Positions 13,301 to 24,850 of a stretch of 60,000 nucleotides of DNA are shown in pieces (the stretch's first letter is position 1; each line of letters starts with the position of its first letter). Source of the stretch: Hydractinia symbiolongicarpus. Lineage: Eukaryota > Cnidaria > Hydrozoa > Anthoathecata > Hydractiniidae. The position numbers and the translations under genes were made by a program. The DNA lies in NCBI RefSeq assembly GCF_029227915.1, contig NC_079882.1:24125001-24185000 (forward strand), given 5' to 3'. The notes under the pieces are model-generated. The model saw nothing but the letters and a program-made list of their open reading frames with translations. It was not told the DNA's origin and did no database searches.

Positions 13301-14032
13301 TGGTTGATGATCGATTAGGCTATTAACATTGTTTCTCATCTTCCCAGGAGGTCTTATTACGTCATGTTTGTACTGGATTTACCAATCCATTGTAATTTTT
13401 TGCTTAACCAACTCCTTAGAATAATATTAATAAAAGTTTGAAAGTACTGGCAATTTACCTGTTACGTTTTTCTTATTTAGCGAAAGTTGCTGAAACGTGC
13501 AATTTTTTTCCGTTCGTTCCTTTTTCGCGTCTTTGTTAAATACTGATTTCTCCTTTAGGCAGTGCGACAACATATGAAGAAAGTTTGTAAATGCATTGGT
13601 TTATCAGGGGCGTGCAATGCCCGATGTTGCTATAAAGATTTACAACCGCTTAGTAAAAGTATTGCATGGTTGAAGAAACAATACAAGAATGCGAAAAAGG
13701 TAAAAACAGGACCACGTTTCAAACGAGATGGAATTAAATTACTAGTAACTGCAAAAGATTCTATAGCTCCAGAGAAAGCAGACTTAATATATCTACACGA
13801 TTCGCCAAACTACTGTCTGCATGATCCTAGAACAGGAAGTTTGGGTACTACAGGACGGCAATGCAGATTAAACACTAATGAGACAGATAATTGCGATAGC
13901 ATGTGTTGTGGACGGGGGTATGAGACCCACGTTATGACACGAGACGAAAAATGCAAATGTATATTTATTTGGTGCTGTGAAGTTAAGTGTCAGACATGCC
14001 GCCGATTTTACACTATCCATCGCTGCAAATAA
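10365..14032 (+). CDS. Secreted Wnt-family ligand, divergent
   Basis: Four exons, 10365-10471, 10711-10916, 12975-13267 and 13559-14032 (stop TAA), join in phase to 359 residues, a normal Wnt length. Wnts are lipid-modified cysteine-rich secreted signals that bind Frizzled receptors. Exon 1 starts MACRRWRGN and continues with a hydrophobic signal peptide core (LICLLIYSL). Exon 2 carries the RMRWNCT block, exon 3 GSREAAVMFAMASAG and LMNIHNARVGR, and exon 4 the acylation hairpin plus the C-terminal knot: SPNYC, GSLGTTGRQC, CDSMCCGRGY, WCCEVKC. I count 23 cysteines in the mature part. Oddities: the acylation motif reads CKCIGLSGAC, keeping the acceptor serine (Ser218) but replacing the usual histidine and second serine. 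The loop between RWNCT and GSRE is short, and the usual 'W(G/S)GCSDN' block of exon 3 is not recognisable. The subfamily cannot be assigned by eye. Confidence 0.93.
12660..12984 (+). repeat. 163-bp tandem duplication including the exon 3 splice acceptor
   Basis: The first copy covers 12660-12822 and the second 12823 to about 12984, ending just inside Wnt exon 3. The copies differ by about one substitution and a 2-bp change in a TA run. Each contains a pyrimidine-rich tract, an AT microsatellite and the sequence TTCAGGTTCAAGAGAA, which is the exon 3 acceptor plus the first exon bases. The upstream acceptor at 12811-12813 is therefore a duplicate that leads back into intron sequence. Confidence 0.95.
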
Positions 14033-17000
14033 AAAATTAAAAAAGTCACCAGCAATGACGCTATGAAATGTTATTCTTAGTGGAGCAGTGGGAGGAAAAA
14101 TTAGAAAATGACAAGCTTGCTGACAGCATGAAAGATTACGTGAAATCTTTGAAGTGGATTTCAAATCGTGATCGATCTTAAAATGACGACTGCTAGTCAG
14201 TTGAAAGAGTTGTATCCGATACATTTTTTCAAAGTATATACTTTGAAAACAAAACCTATTTAAAAAGGTTAAACCTGTACACACTACAATTAAGAGGGAT
14301 TCAGTGTGCCCATTTCACAAAAAACTAATAGCCAATATGTTCAATCCTGACTAATTTTTTAAATGGTTTTGTTATAAGAATTAAACTTTTTTAGATTTAT
14401 TTATTTTTGTATCCATGTATTAAAATCTGTAAGTTTTAACTTTAATTTATAACCAGTATCTAAATAAATTATCATTCCGTAAACAAAGTCATTTTCTAGT
14501 GTAAATTTATTTCAACGCGCGCTCATTGTTACTCATACCCAGTTCCCTATGAAAGAGTGCTGGATAAAGTTTACTTATTGTGGCTTATAGAATTCATGCT
14601 AAGTTTTTTAAATAAAAAGATGAAAGAAAAATGTTGGAATCGTTACCTGGATGTTAGAACGTAATTTTATTTAAGCTGTTAGTATAATATAATTGAAATT
14701 AAAAAATGATTGACATTGCAGTCAAAAGAGTAAATATTCTACCTTCTCACTAGACGGTATTGTCTCCATGCCCTCGAATTGTTGGAGACTAAGCAAGGGT
14801 AAAAGTAGTATATTTTTTGATAGAATTTTAACAACAAAGTTATCTTAACCCTTTTTTACTATTGCAATGGCAAAGAAGAAAATAAGCATGAAAATATGAA
14901 ATAAAAGCTGACTAAGCATTTTTATATTAAACTTTTATTTTCTAGAAATTTATCTATTTTTCACAATTTTTTTGCGTCTTCTGCCATATTAAACAGGCAA
15001 AAATTCCTGGAATTAAGAGTGACTATTAAAATTATAAGGAGATTATGTAAAATAAATCATGGAAAATCAAAGTATTTCTGTTTATGATTATTTTTATCCC
15101 ATACTGACGATCACACGCGAACTTTGCACGGCCTAGCTTTACTTAATAAAAGTATTGGTGTATAAATTGAATTTTTACTTTTTACTCCCTGTTTCGACGC
15201 CCCTGATTTGGCGGTAAACTCAAAAATTCGAGGGATAGTATAATGTTAAAAAAAGGTCTTTTTCAAGCAAATAAGCTGCAATTTATTAGAGAGTTTCTAT
15301 TTTATCAGATTTCTTAAACAAAAAAACGTTTGTGTACTTGATTAGTGGCATGCATTACATATTACAGAGCCTTAACCTAAGTGGGGACAAGGACAGAACC
15401 ACAAGTTGTTAGTGATGATCAACATAGTTTAAGGTTTAAGGTTAAAACTTTCGCTGGCGCGAGAAAAAAATTGCTTCTCACTCATCACTACTTTTATCAT
15501 GATTTAGACGTCCTCGAGAATTTTACAGTAAAATCTCTCTAAGAGAACACCATTGGTGCAAAAAAATTTGTACGCTTTATACAGATTATAAAAAGATAAA
15601 AGATGCCCTGGAGACGAGGTTGGAAAGTTGTTATTTTTTTGTCGTCATTCTATTTTTATAATGTCTACTTTATTTTGCGCAAAAAGTGGTTGGTTTTATT
15701 TAATATAATTACAGAGTTACTAAATAAATAAGCATATGCTAAATGACAGGAACGATTTAAGGAAAAAGAAATAAGCAGTTACCGTGTGAAAGTGAATGTT
15801 TGTTGTGTATGTTCAAGCCTGTTTTCGATTTTTCATAACATGCTTATAAACCCCAGGTTCGTTTTGGAAATAAAGTTTCTGCGACGTAACTATCTATTAT
15901 TTAAAGTGTTTCGTATATGTATGAAGTAGAATTCCGTATTCCACTTAAAACATTTTAACTCTAGCAAATACGAAAATTCTGTGTAATTCATTTTCCGTAT
16001 AGCAAGTAGTCAGAATATTGAAGTTATTTACCAATGCTTCACGCAGTGTTTAGCCTAAGATCTTTTCGTTCCAAGTACCACTGCCGTTTTATAAAGTCGT
16101 CAGCCCCTTCCAAATTAACCCATTTGGTGATTTCTAAGTTAGATGGAAAGAGTCAATGAAAAGTAAAATCCTTTATATTTACTGTCTTTTGTTATTTTTC
16201 TCACTTTTTTTAAGTTTTAGTTCATAACCGGGCACCCATTTGGTGCAACACGATGGATTTAAGATATTGTTGCTTTTACCTTTCCTCCAAGCTTTTACCA
16301 ACTAAACTTTCCACGCCGGACTTCCGCAAACGAGTCTGGTATATAACCAACGTCATTCGACTTTACCGCCTTCTTTTTTTAAGTTTTTTCTTATTTTTTT
16401 GCTGATACCAGGATCTGCTATCGTGGTTGTATTTTTTTTCAGCCTCGAATTTGCATTGCAATTCTTAATGCACGAAAAGGAGTTCGAGATGCTACAGTGA
16501 GATAATGGTGAGATGATGATGATGATTTCGAACTCGAAGATATTTATTTATTTACGCACTTATGTACCTTATACCTCCATGCTTATGGCGAGGGTTGTAT
16601 AACTATTTTTGAGTTTTATAATTTCTTTTCTAATTTCATGATAGAGTCTAGTATGTATTTAACGCATAATGAGGACTTAACACAAATCCTTTCTCCTACG
16701 CTCGTTGGATAATCTCGCCAAAAAGTGTACGAAATCAGATAAGCCCAGGGCCTATATGTGGATAAATATAGTATATCGATACAACGTAACGATAATGCGA
16801 ACCGAAAATTGCTTCTAAAAATTTGTTTCACACCTAGAATTTATAATTATCATATAAGCTCTTGTTTTCTTTTCTAAAATTTAAGTACAGTTTGACCCCC
16901 GTATTGAACGATCATTTGCGACAATAACGTTCGAAAAAAATCAAAACATTCGATAAACGAATTTTGTCTCAACACGCGGCGTAAAGTTTGGAAAGCTTTA

Positions 17001-18235
17001 TCAAGTTTGCGTTGGTTGTTGTATTTGAAAGTCTAGTCTATTTGTGTATGGTCATATTTTCTTTCACTTGCATATAAAAATGACTACAATTAAATAAGTC
17101 CAATATCTAATCAGCACTTTAACGCTCGTTTTTATCTCAGTGAATGAGAGTCAAATATACGAAGAAATCAGATTAGCTAGCAGCTAGAATATATAAAAGC
17201 TAACTAGCTGGCTTGCTTAGCTATATAGCATGAAATACATGTACCATTTGCAGTCTTTTTGTTTGAGGGAATAACGAAGAGAAGAAGAACAAACAGTATA
17301 GCAAAACTTGTATTACAACAGGCTGTAAGCATTGCTTCCCTCTCTTCCAATTCCCTTAATTCTATTTTTTTCCTTAAAATTCTTCTCTTTAGTAAAGCCT
17401 TTGACAAATCATTGATGCACTCTTTAATTGAACCTCGCACAATTTGGTTGACGTACCGTACTTATGCCCTCTTTCTTTTTAAGACCACTCCCATTAAAAT
17501 CCAATGCTAAAGATTTAAATCAACTCCCCCACCTTTCTATGATCCATTCCAATTGTCCCTTTGCACGCTATTTAGATTTACTTAGACTTTTTAACACAAA
17601 ACAAAATGCACAGTTACAAGTTCCAATGTGTGTTTATTTTATGAAAAAAAAATTTGTTCCTTGTTCAAGTTATGTTCCAGACGGTTTGCGAATTTTGCGT
17701 TGTTCGATAATTTGTGCACCAAGAACTTTTTCATTTAAGTATAAGGGTTGATAGAAAATGTGAAAAACAACAACAACAAACCTAAGTGAAGTTTGTGTTT
17801 TTATAACTTTAACGTGAAATATAAAATCTATATTATCTACAGTTAGCTAGACTAAATTCAGACGATCTTCACCTTTTACTCTTTTGCCAATAACCCTTGC
17901 TTCATAAAGCAATGGCAAAGAGTGTGAAAATTGATATTTTTTTACACTTTATACTTTTTTTTGGAATTTGCCCGACAATAAATTCTTCTTCTATAGAACC
18001 TATCTTTTATTTTGGTAATATTTTTATCTCCTGTACCTGTTGGATCTCTTTTGCACTTCAATCCCTTTATAAAGAGAACTATGTGCATATAGGCGTGATA
18101 ACCAAAATTGTTGCGACTTTTTTTATGTCCTAGCTAAACGTATTAAACTATATTTCTATTGATAAAAATCAAGGAAAATTGAACACCTTTTTATAGCGGA
18201 CACATCACTTTTTTTACTCCCACTGGTTTCTGCAC
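14033..18235. other. Gene-poor AT-rich intergenic DNA
   Basis: No gene is recognised. The first few hundred bases should hold the Wnt 3' UTR; an AATAAA overlaps the stop codon at 14028-14033, with others downstream. A single arm of the GATGCCCTGG-type dispersed repeat lies at about 15590-15635. Short open frames around 17204-17751 and 17897-18133 on either strand show no domain or splice pattern I recognise; the minus-strand frame at 17204-17440 has a charged coil-like stretch followed by a hydrophobic run, but it is unsupported. Confidence 0.5.
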
Positions 18236-18318
18236 GACTAATCTCTATCTCGAACTCCTCTCTATCTCGAACTAAAGTTTTGATCCCTTGCGGTTTCGAG
18301 ATAGAAAGATTTTACTGT
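18236..18318. repeat. Dispersed GAGATAGAG-type repeat (copy 1)
   Basis: It contains repeated CTCTATCTCGAAC units and ends in TTTCGAGATAGAAAGATTTTACTGTAT-like sequence. A related copy in the opposite register lies at 44215-44280, ending GATTCCACTGTATA. The type is a small dispersed repeat of unknown class. Confidence 0.6.
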
Positions 18319-18336
18319 ATTTTGTTATTTTTACGG

Positions 18337-18956
18337 ATGTCAAAATTAACAAATCCGTGGAAAAAATGGTCTGCTTCTTCTGACTCTTCTTCAGATGATG
18401 AAAGTGATTACATGTTAAAAACACCGCCTCGTTATCAGGAAGAAATTCAGTTTCCAACATTTGTAAGTATTTTCACTTTTTCAGTTTTTTTTACGAAGTT
18501 TGAAATTGTATGAATTGTGCTTATTTTGTGAACCGATATGTGCGATATCTCAAATAAACGCATATATCGGTTGATTCGAGAGAAGCAATATATATTTTTG
18601 TAATCTCATCCCCAGAGCTTTTTTATGGCTTTCTATCTGAAGATGTGTGGCTGACCCAAGCGTTAGGCGAAGCCGTCCTAGCAAGCGATAACAACATACG
18701 CGTGAAATAGTCCTGGGTACAAAGTTGAATAACATGTCATCAATCCACGCACTTTCGTCCGAAAACTTTGTTCATAGTAAAGCAAAGCATAGCAAAGTTT
18801 AAAAGTAAAGAAAATTAAAAAGAGTCCATTTCTTATGTTGTCCAGAAAAGAAAATATGTATGTCGTACAGATAGCAAATGGCGTGTGTTCTTATCTCAAC
18901 TGCCAATAGCAGGGGTGAAGGTAACAGCAACTATGAGGACTTATGGATTCATGTAG
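18337..18956 (+). CDS. Possible small two-exon gene, function unknown
   Basis: Two segments join in phase zero with good borders: 18337-18462 (ATG start, donor GTAAGT) and 18846-18956 (acceptor TTGTCCAG, stop TAG). The product would be 78 residues. It starts MSKLTNPWKKW, has an acidic serine tract (SASSDSSSDDESDY) at residues 12-25 and ends with a basic segment containing KWRVFLSQLP. A second possible donor, GTAACA at 18921, would keep phase and allow further exons, so this could also be the front of a larger gene. I recognise no family. The support is only splice signals, phase agreement and biased composition. Confidence 0.35.
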
Positions 18957-19279
18957 ACAAGGTAAACACTTAATAAGTAGTGGTATCCCAGAAACAGATA
19001 CAGTTTTGTATCTACAACCTCGTCCCCAAGCTCGTTAATTTTTTTACAGCAACTGTTTCGATGCAAAAAACCTAAAGAAAACGTTTGGGAAATTTTTAAA
19101 ATTACAATAACAAGGAGTGGTAGCTACAACCTCGTCCCCAGGTCTCGATTGATTATTTTAGCATCGAGACATAACCTGCAATACACAAAAACCTAATAAG
19201 CACTGGGCACAAAGTTGTACGGATTAGTAGCTTTATGGTTAGTGAAGGTATTATTTCGGTTTGTCTGTTCAGTATTCAT

Positions 19280-19456
19280 ATTACTGTGGAAAGTTTATGA
19301 TTTTTTGAACATGATAGTTTAGTAGGCGACGTTTCGGCAATTATATAAATACATGCTCAACATCATTTTACTTTGCCCGATGATGGGAGAAGGATCTCCC
19401 GAAACGTCGCCTACTAAACTATCATGTTCAAGAAATGATGAACTTTCCACAGTAAT
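19280..19456 (+). mobile_element. Foldback element with hammerhead-like loop
   Basis: Inverted arms at 19280-19336 and 19399-19456 pair almost perfectly over about 57 bases, including TAGTAGGCGACGTTTCGG and its complement. The 62-base loop contains CGATGA, then a GGGAGA/TCTCCC stem (19385-19400), then GAAAC. This resembles the catalytic core of a hammerhead ribozyme, with GGCAA (19336-19340) pairing TTGCC (19373-19377) as a possible stem I. Penelope-like retroelements are known to carry hammerhead motifs and to have inverted partial copies at one end, so a Penelope-like remnant is a reasonable reading. No reverse transcriptase was found here. Confidence 0.7.
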
Positions 19457-20360
19457 TTATGGTTAGTGTTCGGGAATAAAAGAATAAAAATGAGATAAGG
19501 CAGTTTTCTAAATAAGCGGTTGCTCGCTTCTGTAATTCTTTTTCACAGGATCCTCGTTAAGGCTCAAGAATTGTAATAGGTAAAATAATCATATACAACA
19601 ATAAATTATTCGAAAACCTGTTTCCCACTGAAGACGTTAAGCTCGTCGCCTTCAAGAAATCAAGGGTCATCGCTTGTCGTCGTCTCCTTGGGGTTCCCAT
19701 TAAAAGAAGTTTCTCTTCGCCTTTTCGTAATTAACTTTGAACAACACGATAATTTTCTAATTTATCTTTATGGCTTTGTTTGATATTATTAGAAGGTAGA
19801 AAACCCGTAAAAAACTTAAACAAAAGAGAAATGAAATTGCACTCCGCGTTGTTGAACCGCCTCCGGCATCATAATGTTCAGTTTTCACTGAAGCGACGAC
19901 GTATTCGTCGCGGTGGTGAAAGAAAGATTTACAGCAAATATTCCACCTTTTTTCCCGTGATTTTTTTCTCTTTTCGGTTTGATAAGTTAAAAAGAAAAGG
20001 AAGCCCTGGAAACCAAGTTGGCATCACCTGGATGCTGGTATTTAAGCCATGTGCTTTTGCATGCCGGTGCACATTAGAACTGCAGCCAAATCGTTCTTTT
20101 TCGGGTTGTTTTTTATGTCAACAAATGTCAACAGCACTTATTCTTATAATTTTTTTTAATAGCAAACTTTGTTAAGGTCGAGTTTAGCTAGTTAAAACCT
20201 CATTCAGCTAAGTAGAGGTAACTCTCTTGAAATATATATTCTTTTAACACAAACTGAACTTTTGACTGAATGCTAGGGTTAAACTGTGGGGAAATACTTG
20301 GATATGCTCTCTGGTTATCAATTTAGTTTAGGGTTGTAAGGTACCACATCATTCTGCTTT

Positions 20361-20482
20361 TATTGTGGAATGTTTATCATTGCTTGAACATGATAGTTTG
20401 GTAGGTGACATTTCGGTGGATCCTTCCCCCATCGTCCGGCAAAGTAAAATGATGTTGAGAATGTATTTATATATATAATTGC
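20361..20482 (-). mobile_element. Diverged half-copy of the 19.3-kb foldback element
   Basis: On the minus strand this matches the loop and right arm of the element at 19280-19456: GCAATTATAT, then CTCAACATCATTTTACTTTG, a CCGGACGATGGGGGAAGGAT core, CACCGAAATGTCACC, and AAACTATCATGTTCAAG. The left inverted arm is absent. Homology starts at GCAA, which is next to where a hammerhead would cut in the first copy. Confidence 0.7.
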
Positions 20483-21256
20483 AAAGGATCTAGATTAATA
20501 AAAATTAATCAATCAGGAACAAGTTGTTAATTATAGTTAATTATGGTAATTAACATTTTCGGACCTAGATAGAGATAACTACTTCTAGTGTAGAGCTGGT
20601 AACCAAATCTCAGTAAGTTGATACAAGATGCTGTTTATTTTTGCCATGTTCGACACTATTGATGGTTTCTTTTATCTTCCTAGTCACTTTTCTGGATTCC
20701 CTGTCAACGATTTTCTTCTCATCGCAATTAATGTAATGACTTCTGCTCCAGCTGTGGTCCACAATTTTTTGTTTGTTTTAGCCTATACATTCGGCGATTC
20801 GGTTTGACGTCATAACAATTTTTTGAAGGTGAAAAGTTTCCATGAGTGCAGAGCTAGACACATTTTAGAGTTTTAAGAACAATGTTAGGAAGTTTAAGCA
20901 CAGATAATTTTTTGGAGCAAAATCTAAATAGCTAAGGAGCATTTCCAGACAGGTTTTTATTGTGGTTACCTTTCGTTAGGGAATTATTCTTCCATTTCGA
21001 CATTTTTTTAGCATTCTCCCCCCTAGGAACTAGGTTTGTATATATTCACCCTGCAAAATTTTAAAAAATGGTGGATGTAGCACAAGTTTGATTCGTGAAT
21101 TAAGCACAATGTCAATCATCACTACGGCAACAAAGCTGAACCGAATTGCCGAATATTGCACCACAATTTTTGCGCAGGATTTTGTAAACAACATTACTTT
21201 GTTCTTTCAACCTAATTTGTCTTTTCGTTAAGACAAAGATATTTCCCTGTTATTTC

Positions 21257-22551
21257 GTGGCACTACAGATGCAATATTTTTACACAGACAGCTTCAGGAA
21301 AAGTATTTAGGAAAGATAAAGAATCTCTATTTTGCCTTTGTAGATTTAGAGAAAGCTTTTGATAGAGTGCCACGTAAAGTTATTTGGTGGGCTTTGAGAA
21401 AATTAGGTGTAAATGAGGCTAGAAGTCGTGTCAGGATTAACGATTCGCTTAGTGATGAATTTAGTGTAAATGTTGGTGTACATCAGGGTTCTGTACTTAG
21501 TCCTTTGTTGTTTGTTCTAGTCTTAGAAGCGCTGTCGATGGAGTTCAGAACAGGTTGTCCATGGGAGTTATTGTATGCAGATGGTTTGGTTCTCATAGCA
21601 GAGTCGATGGAAGAATTAGTTGAAAAGTTTGAGAAGTGGAAGAAAGGACTAGAAGAGAAAGGGCTAAGGGTGAACACAGCAAAGTCTAAAGTCATGATTA
21701 GTAGCATTGCAGCCAAGTATAACCTTGTAGTTGGAAAGTGGTCTTGTGGAGTTTGCAGGAAAGGAGTTGGTAGTAACTCATTTTTTTGTCAGATTTGCAA
21801 GCATAAGAAGTGCAGTAGTATTAGTAAAAGGTTAAGAGCTGACATACAGTTTGTATGCAAGCGTTGCAAAGGTGAGATTATAGAGAATGAAGTATTTCCA
21901 GCTTCATGATGTACAACAGTGGCTCGTTAGAGATAGTTAAGAACTTCTGTTACTTAGGTCATATGTTGGGAAGTGAAGGGGGTGTTGGAAGAAGTGTTAC
22001 TTGCAGGATAGGTTCTGCTTGGAAAAAGTTCAGAGAGTTACTTCCTTTGTTGGCTAGCAGAGTCTTGTCAATTGAGTTAAAAGGTAGGTTGTATGAGACC
22101 TGTGTAAGAAGTGTTATGTTGTATGGTAGTGAGACATGAGCAGTGAAGCAGGAAGATCTTGACCGTTTAGAAAGGAATGATATGAGAATGGTTATAGGTG
22201 GATGTGTAATGCCAGTCTGAGAGACAGAAAGAGTTCAGATGAGCTAAGAAGCAAGCTAAGTATCCGTAGAATTAAAGATGTTATCCATATGAGAAGATTG
22301 AATTGGCTGGGGCACTTGGAAAGAATGGAGGAGGATAATTGGGTAAGAAAGTGTAGAGACTTGATAGTTCCTGGGGCAAAGCCCAGAGGCAGACCGAGAA
22401 AGACTTGGCAGGAGGTTATGAGGACAGAATTGATACAGAGGAAGGTGAGTTTAGATCTAACACAGTCTAGTTCAGATTGGAAGAAGGTCATTAATATACC
22501 CTGTCCAACCCATGCTAGCATGGAAAACGGACATTTAGCCGAGAATGATGA
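21257..22551 (+). pseudogene. Broken RTE-like LINE copy, reverse transcriptase part
   Basis: This is a 5'-truncated, mutated relative of the LINE on the minus strand at 54149-57002. It starts inside the reverse transcriptase (TTDAIF, QLQEKYLGK), continues through FAFVDLEKAFDRVPRK and GVHQGSVLSPLLF, then a cysteine-rich zinc-finger-like part and the C-terminal KPRGRPRKTWQEV block. Damage relative to the other copy: loss of about 12 residues before ARSRVRIND, YADD changed to YADG at the catalytic site, loss of the HWV residues in the zinc-binding part, a frame change at about 21905, a stop codon in SET*AVKQ at 22137-22139, and another frame change near 22190. It ends in a short ATGATGATTATG tail, as RTE-type elements often do. 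It cannot encode a working enzyme. Confidence 0.9.
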
Positions 22552-24850
22552 TTATGATCTCGGTTGCATCTTCCCTTTATCTTATTTTCTACTTGCGATT
22601 CATTTGCGATTATTGCATTCTTTATGTGTCAAATCTCTTCTTTCCTCTCTTTTTTGTCACTGACTACGCTGTTGGCACGATTCAATAATGAAGATATGAC
22701 ACTTTTTTTACAAGATGGTTTGATTTGAAGTTTAGGTACTGGTCCATGTGTTTTGGTTTACGATGCACTGAAACTGAAATGCCAGCCATTCTCATATTTG
22801 ACCAAAGCTTAAAACTGAATTTAATTTGTAGAGACCATTGATGTGTTCATGGAAATCTTCTAGATGGGATCTTTTGATTATGAGATCCTTCAAATGCTGT
22901 ATTAGTCAAAATGGCAAAGCAAAGTGATGAAAAAAACAAAATTTAGTCAGAGAAAAAAAACAAAATTCAGTCAGTCAGGTAAAACTTCTTAATGTAATGT
23001 TATTTGTAAAGATAGCACCCCCAGAAATGGTAGGCAGTAGTAAAATTCATTCGTTTAGTCAGTGATTTTTGATGTTCACAGGGCTCTGTGTATTAAGGTT
23101 TTACGCACACAAGGTTTTGTGCATGCTAAACGCACACGCTCTGGCACACAAACTTTTCATGCACCCAAATAACACACATATTTTAACTTTCGGAGGTAAT
23201 TAATGCTTACAACAAATGAGTTATATATACTGCATTTTTTTTATAAATTCTTTTGTAACTTTAGCTTGATTTGTTATGAACTTTTATTATTTGCAAATTG
23301 AGCAAAAAAGGAGAATGTTGAGAATGAATGTAGGAGCTATATAGTTTATTACCTGCCTGTATATTTCACAATAATGGTATGCCAAAATTGTTGTGATAAA
23401 ATAGTTTTGTTATCAGTGGCATGGATAAGCGACAGTCTTGGTCATGAATATTTGCACCCGCGTGCGGTGGTATGTATGCCTACACTAATACAGGCGTGTG
23501 ATCAGTATCATACGCCTAGCTTATGATTTTGGCATGCAATTATTACATTCAGAGACCAACAGCGCAGAGTTTTTGAAGCATAGTAGTTGGCAAAAAAATT
23601 GCCAACGTAATTTTTTGTGAAATTTAAATTAATGGTGTTAATATGAAGAACGTAAGGTATAGAGAACATTAAAGTCGGCCCCTTTCCTTCTGCTGACACT
23701 CTTATGCTCAGCTGGTGCATTACACTGAGACTTTAACAAAAGACAAAAGACCATTTGGAACCATGCCACAAGTCAGTTCGACCTTCATCGTCACAGAGAA
23801 TACTGCGAGAAAAGTGCAAGTTAAATATAACCAGAACATTGGAGAGGTTAGGTGTCCTGTACCTTAATCAGCTTTCGGACGAATGTTCTCTTGATGTAAT
23901 AATACCAAAGAAAAAACATGTTCAATAAATTTTAAAAAATCTTTTTAAAAGGGGAAAGAGAAATCAAATATGTTTAGTAATGATAATCGAAAAAATTGTC
24001 CACAAGTTCTGTCTCCCACACGACACAGCAGGCAATAAGTCAGCCCTGCCCTCGTTTTTGTAAGAAGATATGTTCTTCGAAAACTCTAACAATTGAGTCT
24101 CCTGTACAGTTTTGCTTTGCATTGAATTGTGCCTGTGACAAGCATTTTCGAAGCATGTCACTGACGACTTCTGCAATATTCAACTTAATGATGCCATGAC
24201 CTTGAGTTCGTACAGTACAGTCTAAATGTAATCTACTGCGGACGCGAAACTCGCATGAATAGTTACACAGAACAAAACATTGCGATACAATACATTCTCG
24301 CGCAATTGATTTTTATTATTTAATTACTTCACCTAATACTTAAGGGAATAGCTTATCAATACATTTACACAATGCATCTTGCTATTACAAGAAATATAAT
24401 TGCTATTTCTTCGCGGGAGCATTGTTTTTTTAACACAGAAAAAATATAAACTCGCAAAACCCTTAAGGGATTTAATTATAACAAAAGTCAAACGACTGCC
24501 GTCCTCCACGCAAAGGCAGAGGCGTGTGCGTGCGATCGCACGCCATTCATGACCAAATAAATTTACAATTGTTACATTGTCTTGAATTCAATATTAAAGG
24601 ATGTGCATGTAATTTTATGTCAGCTATTAGATTGCCAAGTGCCATCACCGTGTATATATACAATTTACAATGGCCTGTGTTAATTGGTAAAATATCTTTG
24701 TGAAGGGCATAAAAATTATTTTAATTAATTTTTTTCTGTTTACTGCAGTCTTGTTGGAATGGGCCCAAATAGTATTCATTTACTTGTTTGTTTCTGCTTG
24801 CATTTTTCTTGTTTTAATGTCAAGTAAGTATCATTTAGGAAGATTTAAAC
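22552..24850. other. Intergenic, no gene seen
   Basis: AT-rich sequence with no recognised exon. The last few hundred bases are the 5' flank of the IMP dehydrogenase gene and may hold a 5' UTR exon: a pyrimidine-rich tract plus CTGCAG occurs at about 24740, but this cannot be confirmed. Confidence 0.5.

Larger units (their letters stand above)
18957..21256. other. Intergenic with foldback elements and short dispersed repeats
   Basis: Besides the two elements listed separately, this holds two copies of the CCTCGTCCCCAGG-type core (about 19014-19030 and 19128-19146) and a diverged opposite-strand copy near 20005-20025. An open frame around 19795-19930 encodes a very basic peptide (KLHSALLNRLRHHNVQF, then SLKRRRIRRGGERK) preceded by an AG, but no matching donor or partner exon was found. 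I call no gene. Confidence 0.45.

Noticed and set aside
12860-13318. A 152-residue open frame running through Wnt exon 3 from upstream
   Set aside because: The 5' part is intron: the TTCAG acceptor at 12971-12974 and phase agreement with exon 2 give a canonical Wnt join, and the upstream residues come from the 163-bp duplicate.
17204-18133. Cluster of short overlapping frames on both strands
   Set aside because: No splice structure, domain or composition argues for coding; one minus-strand frame has a coil-like then hydrophobic stretch, but that alone is not enough.
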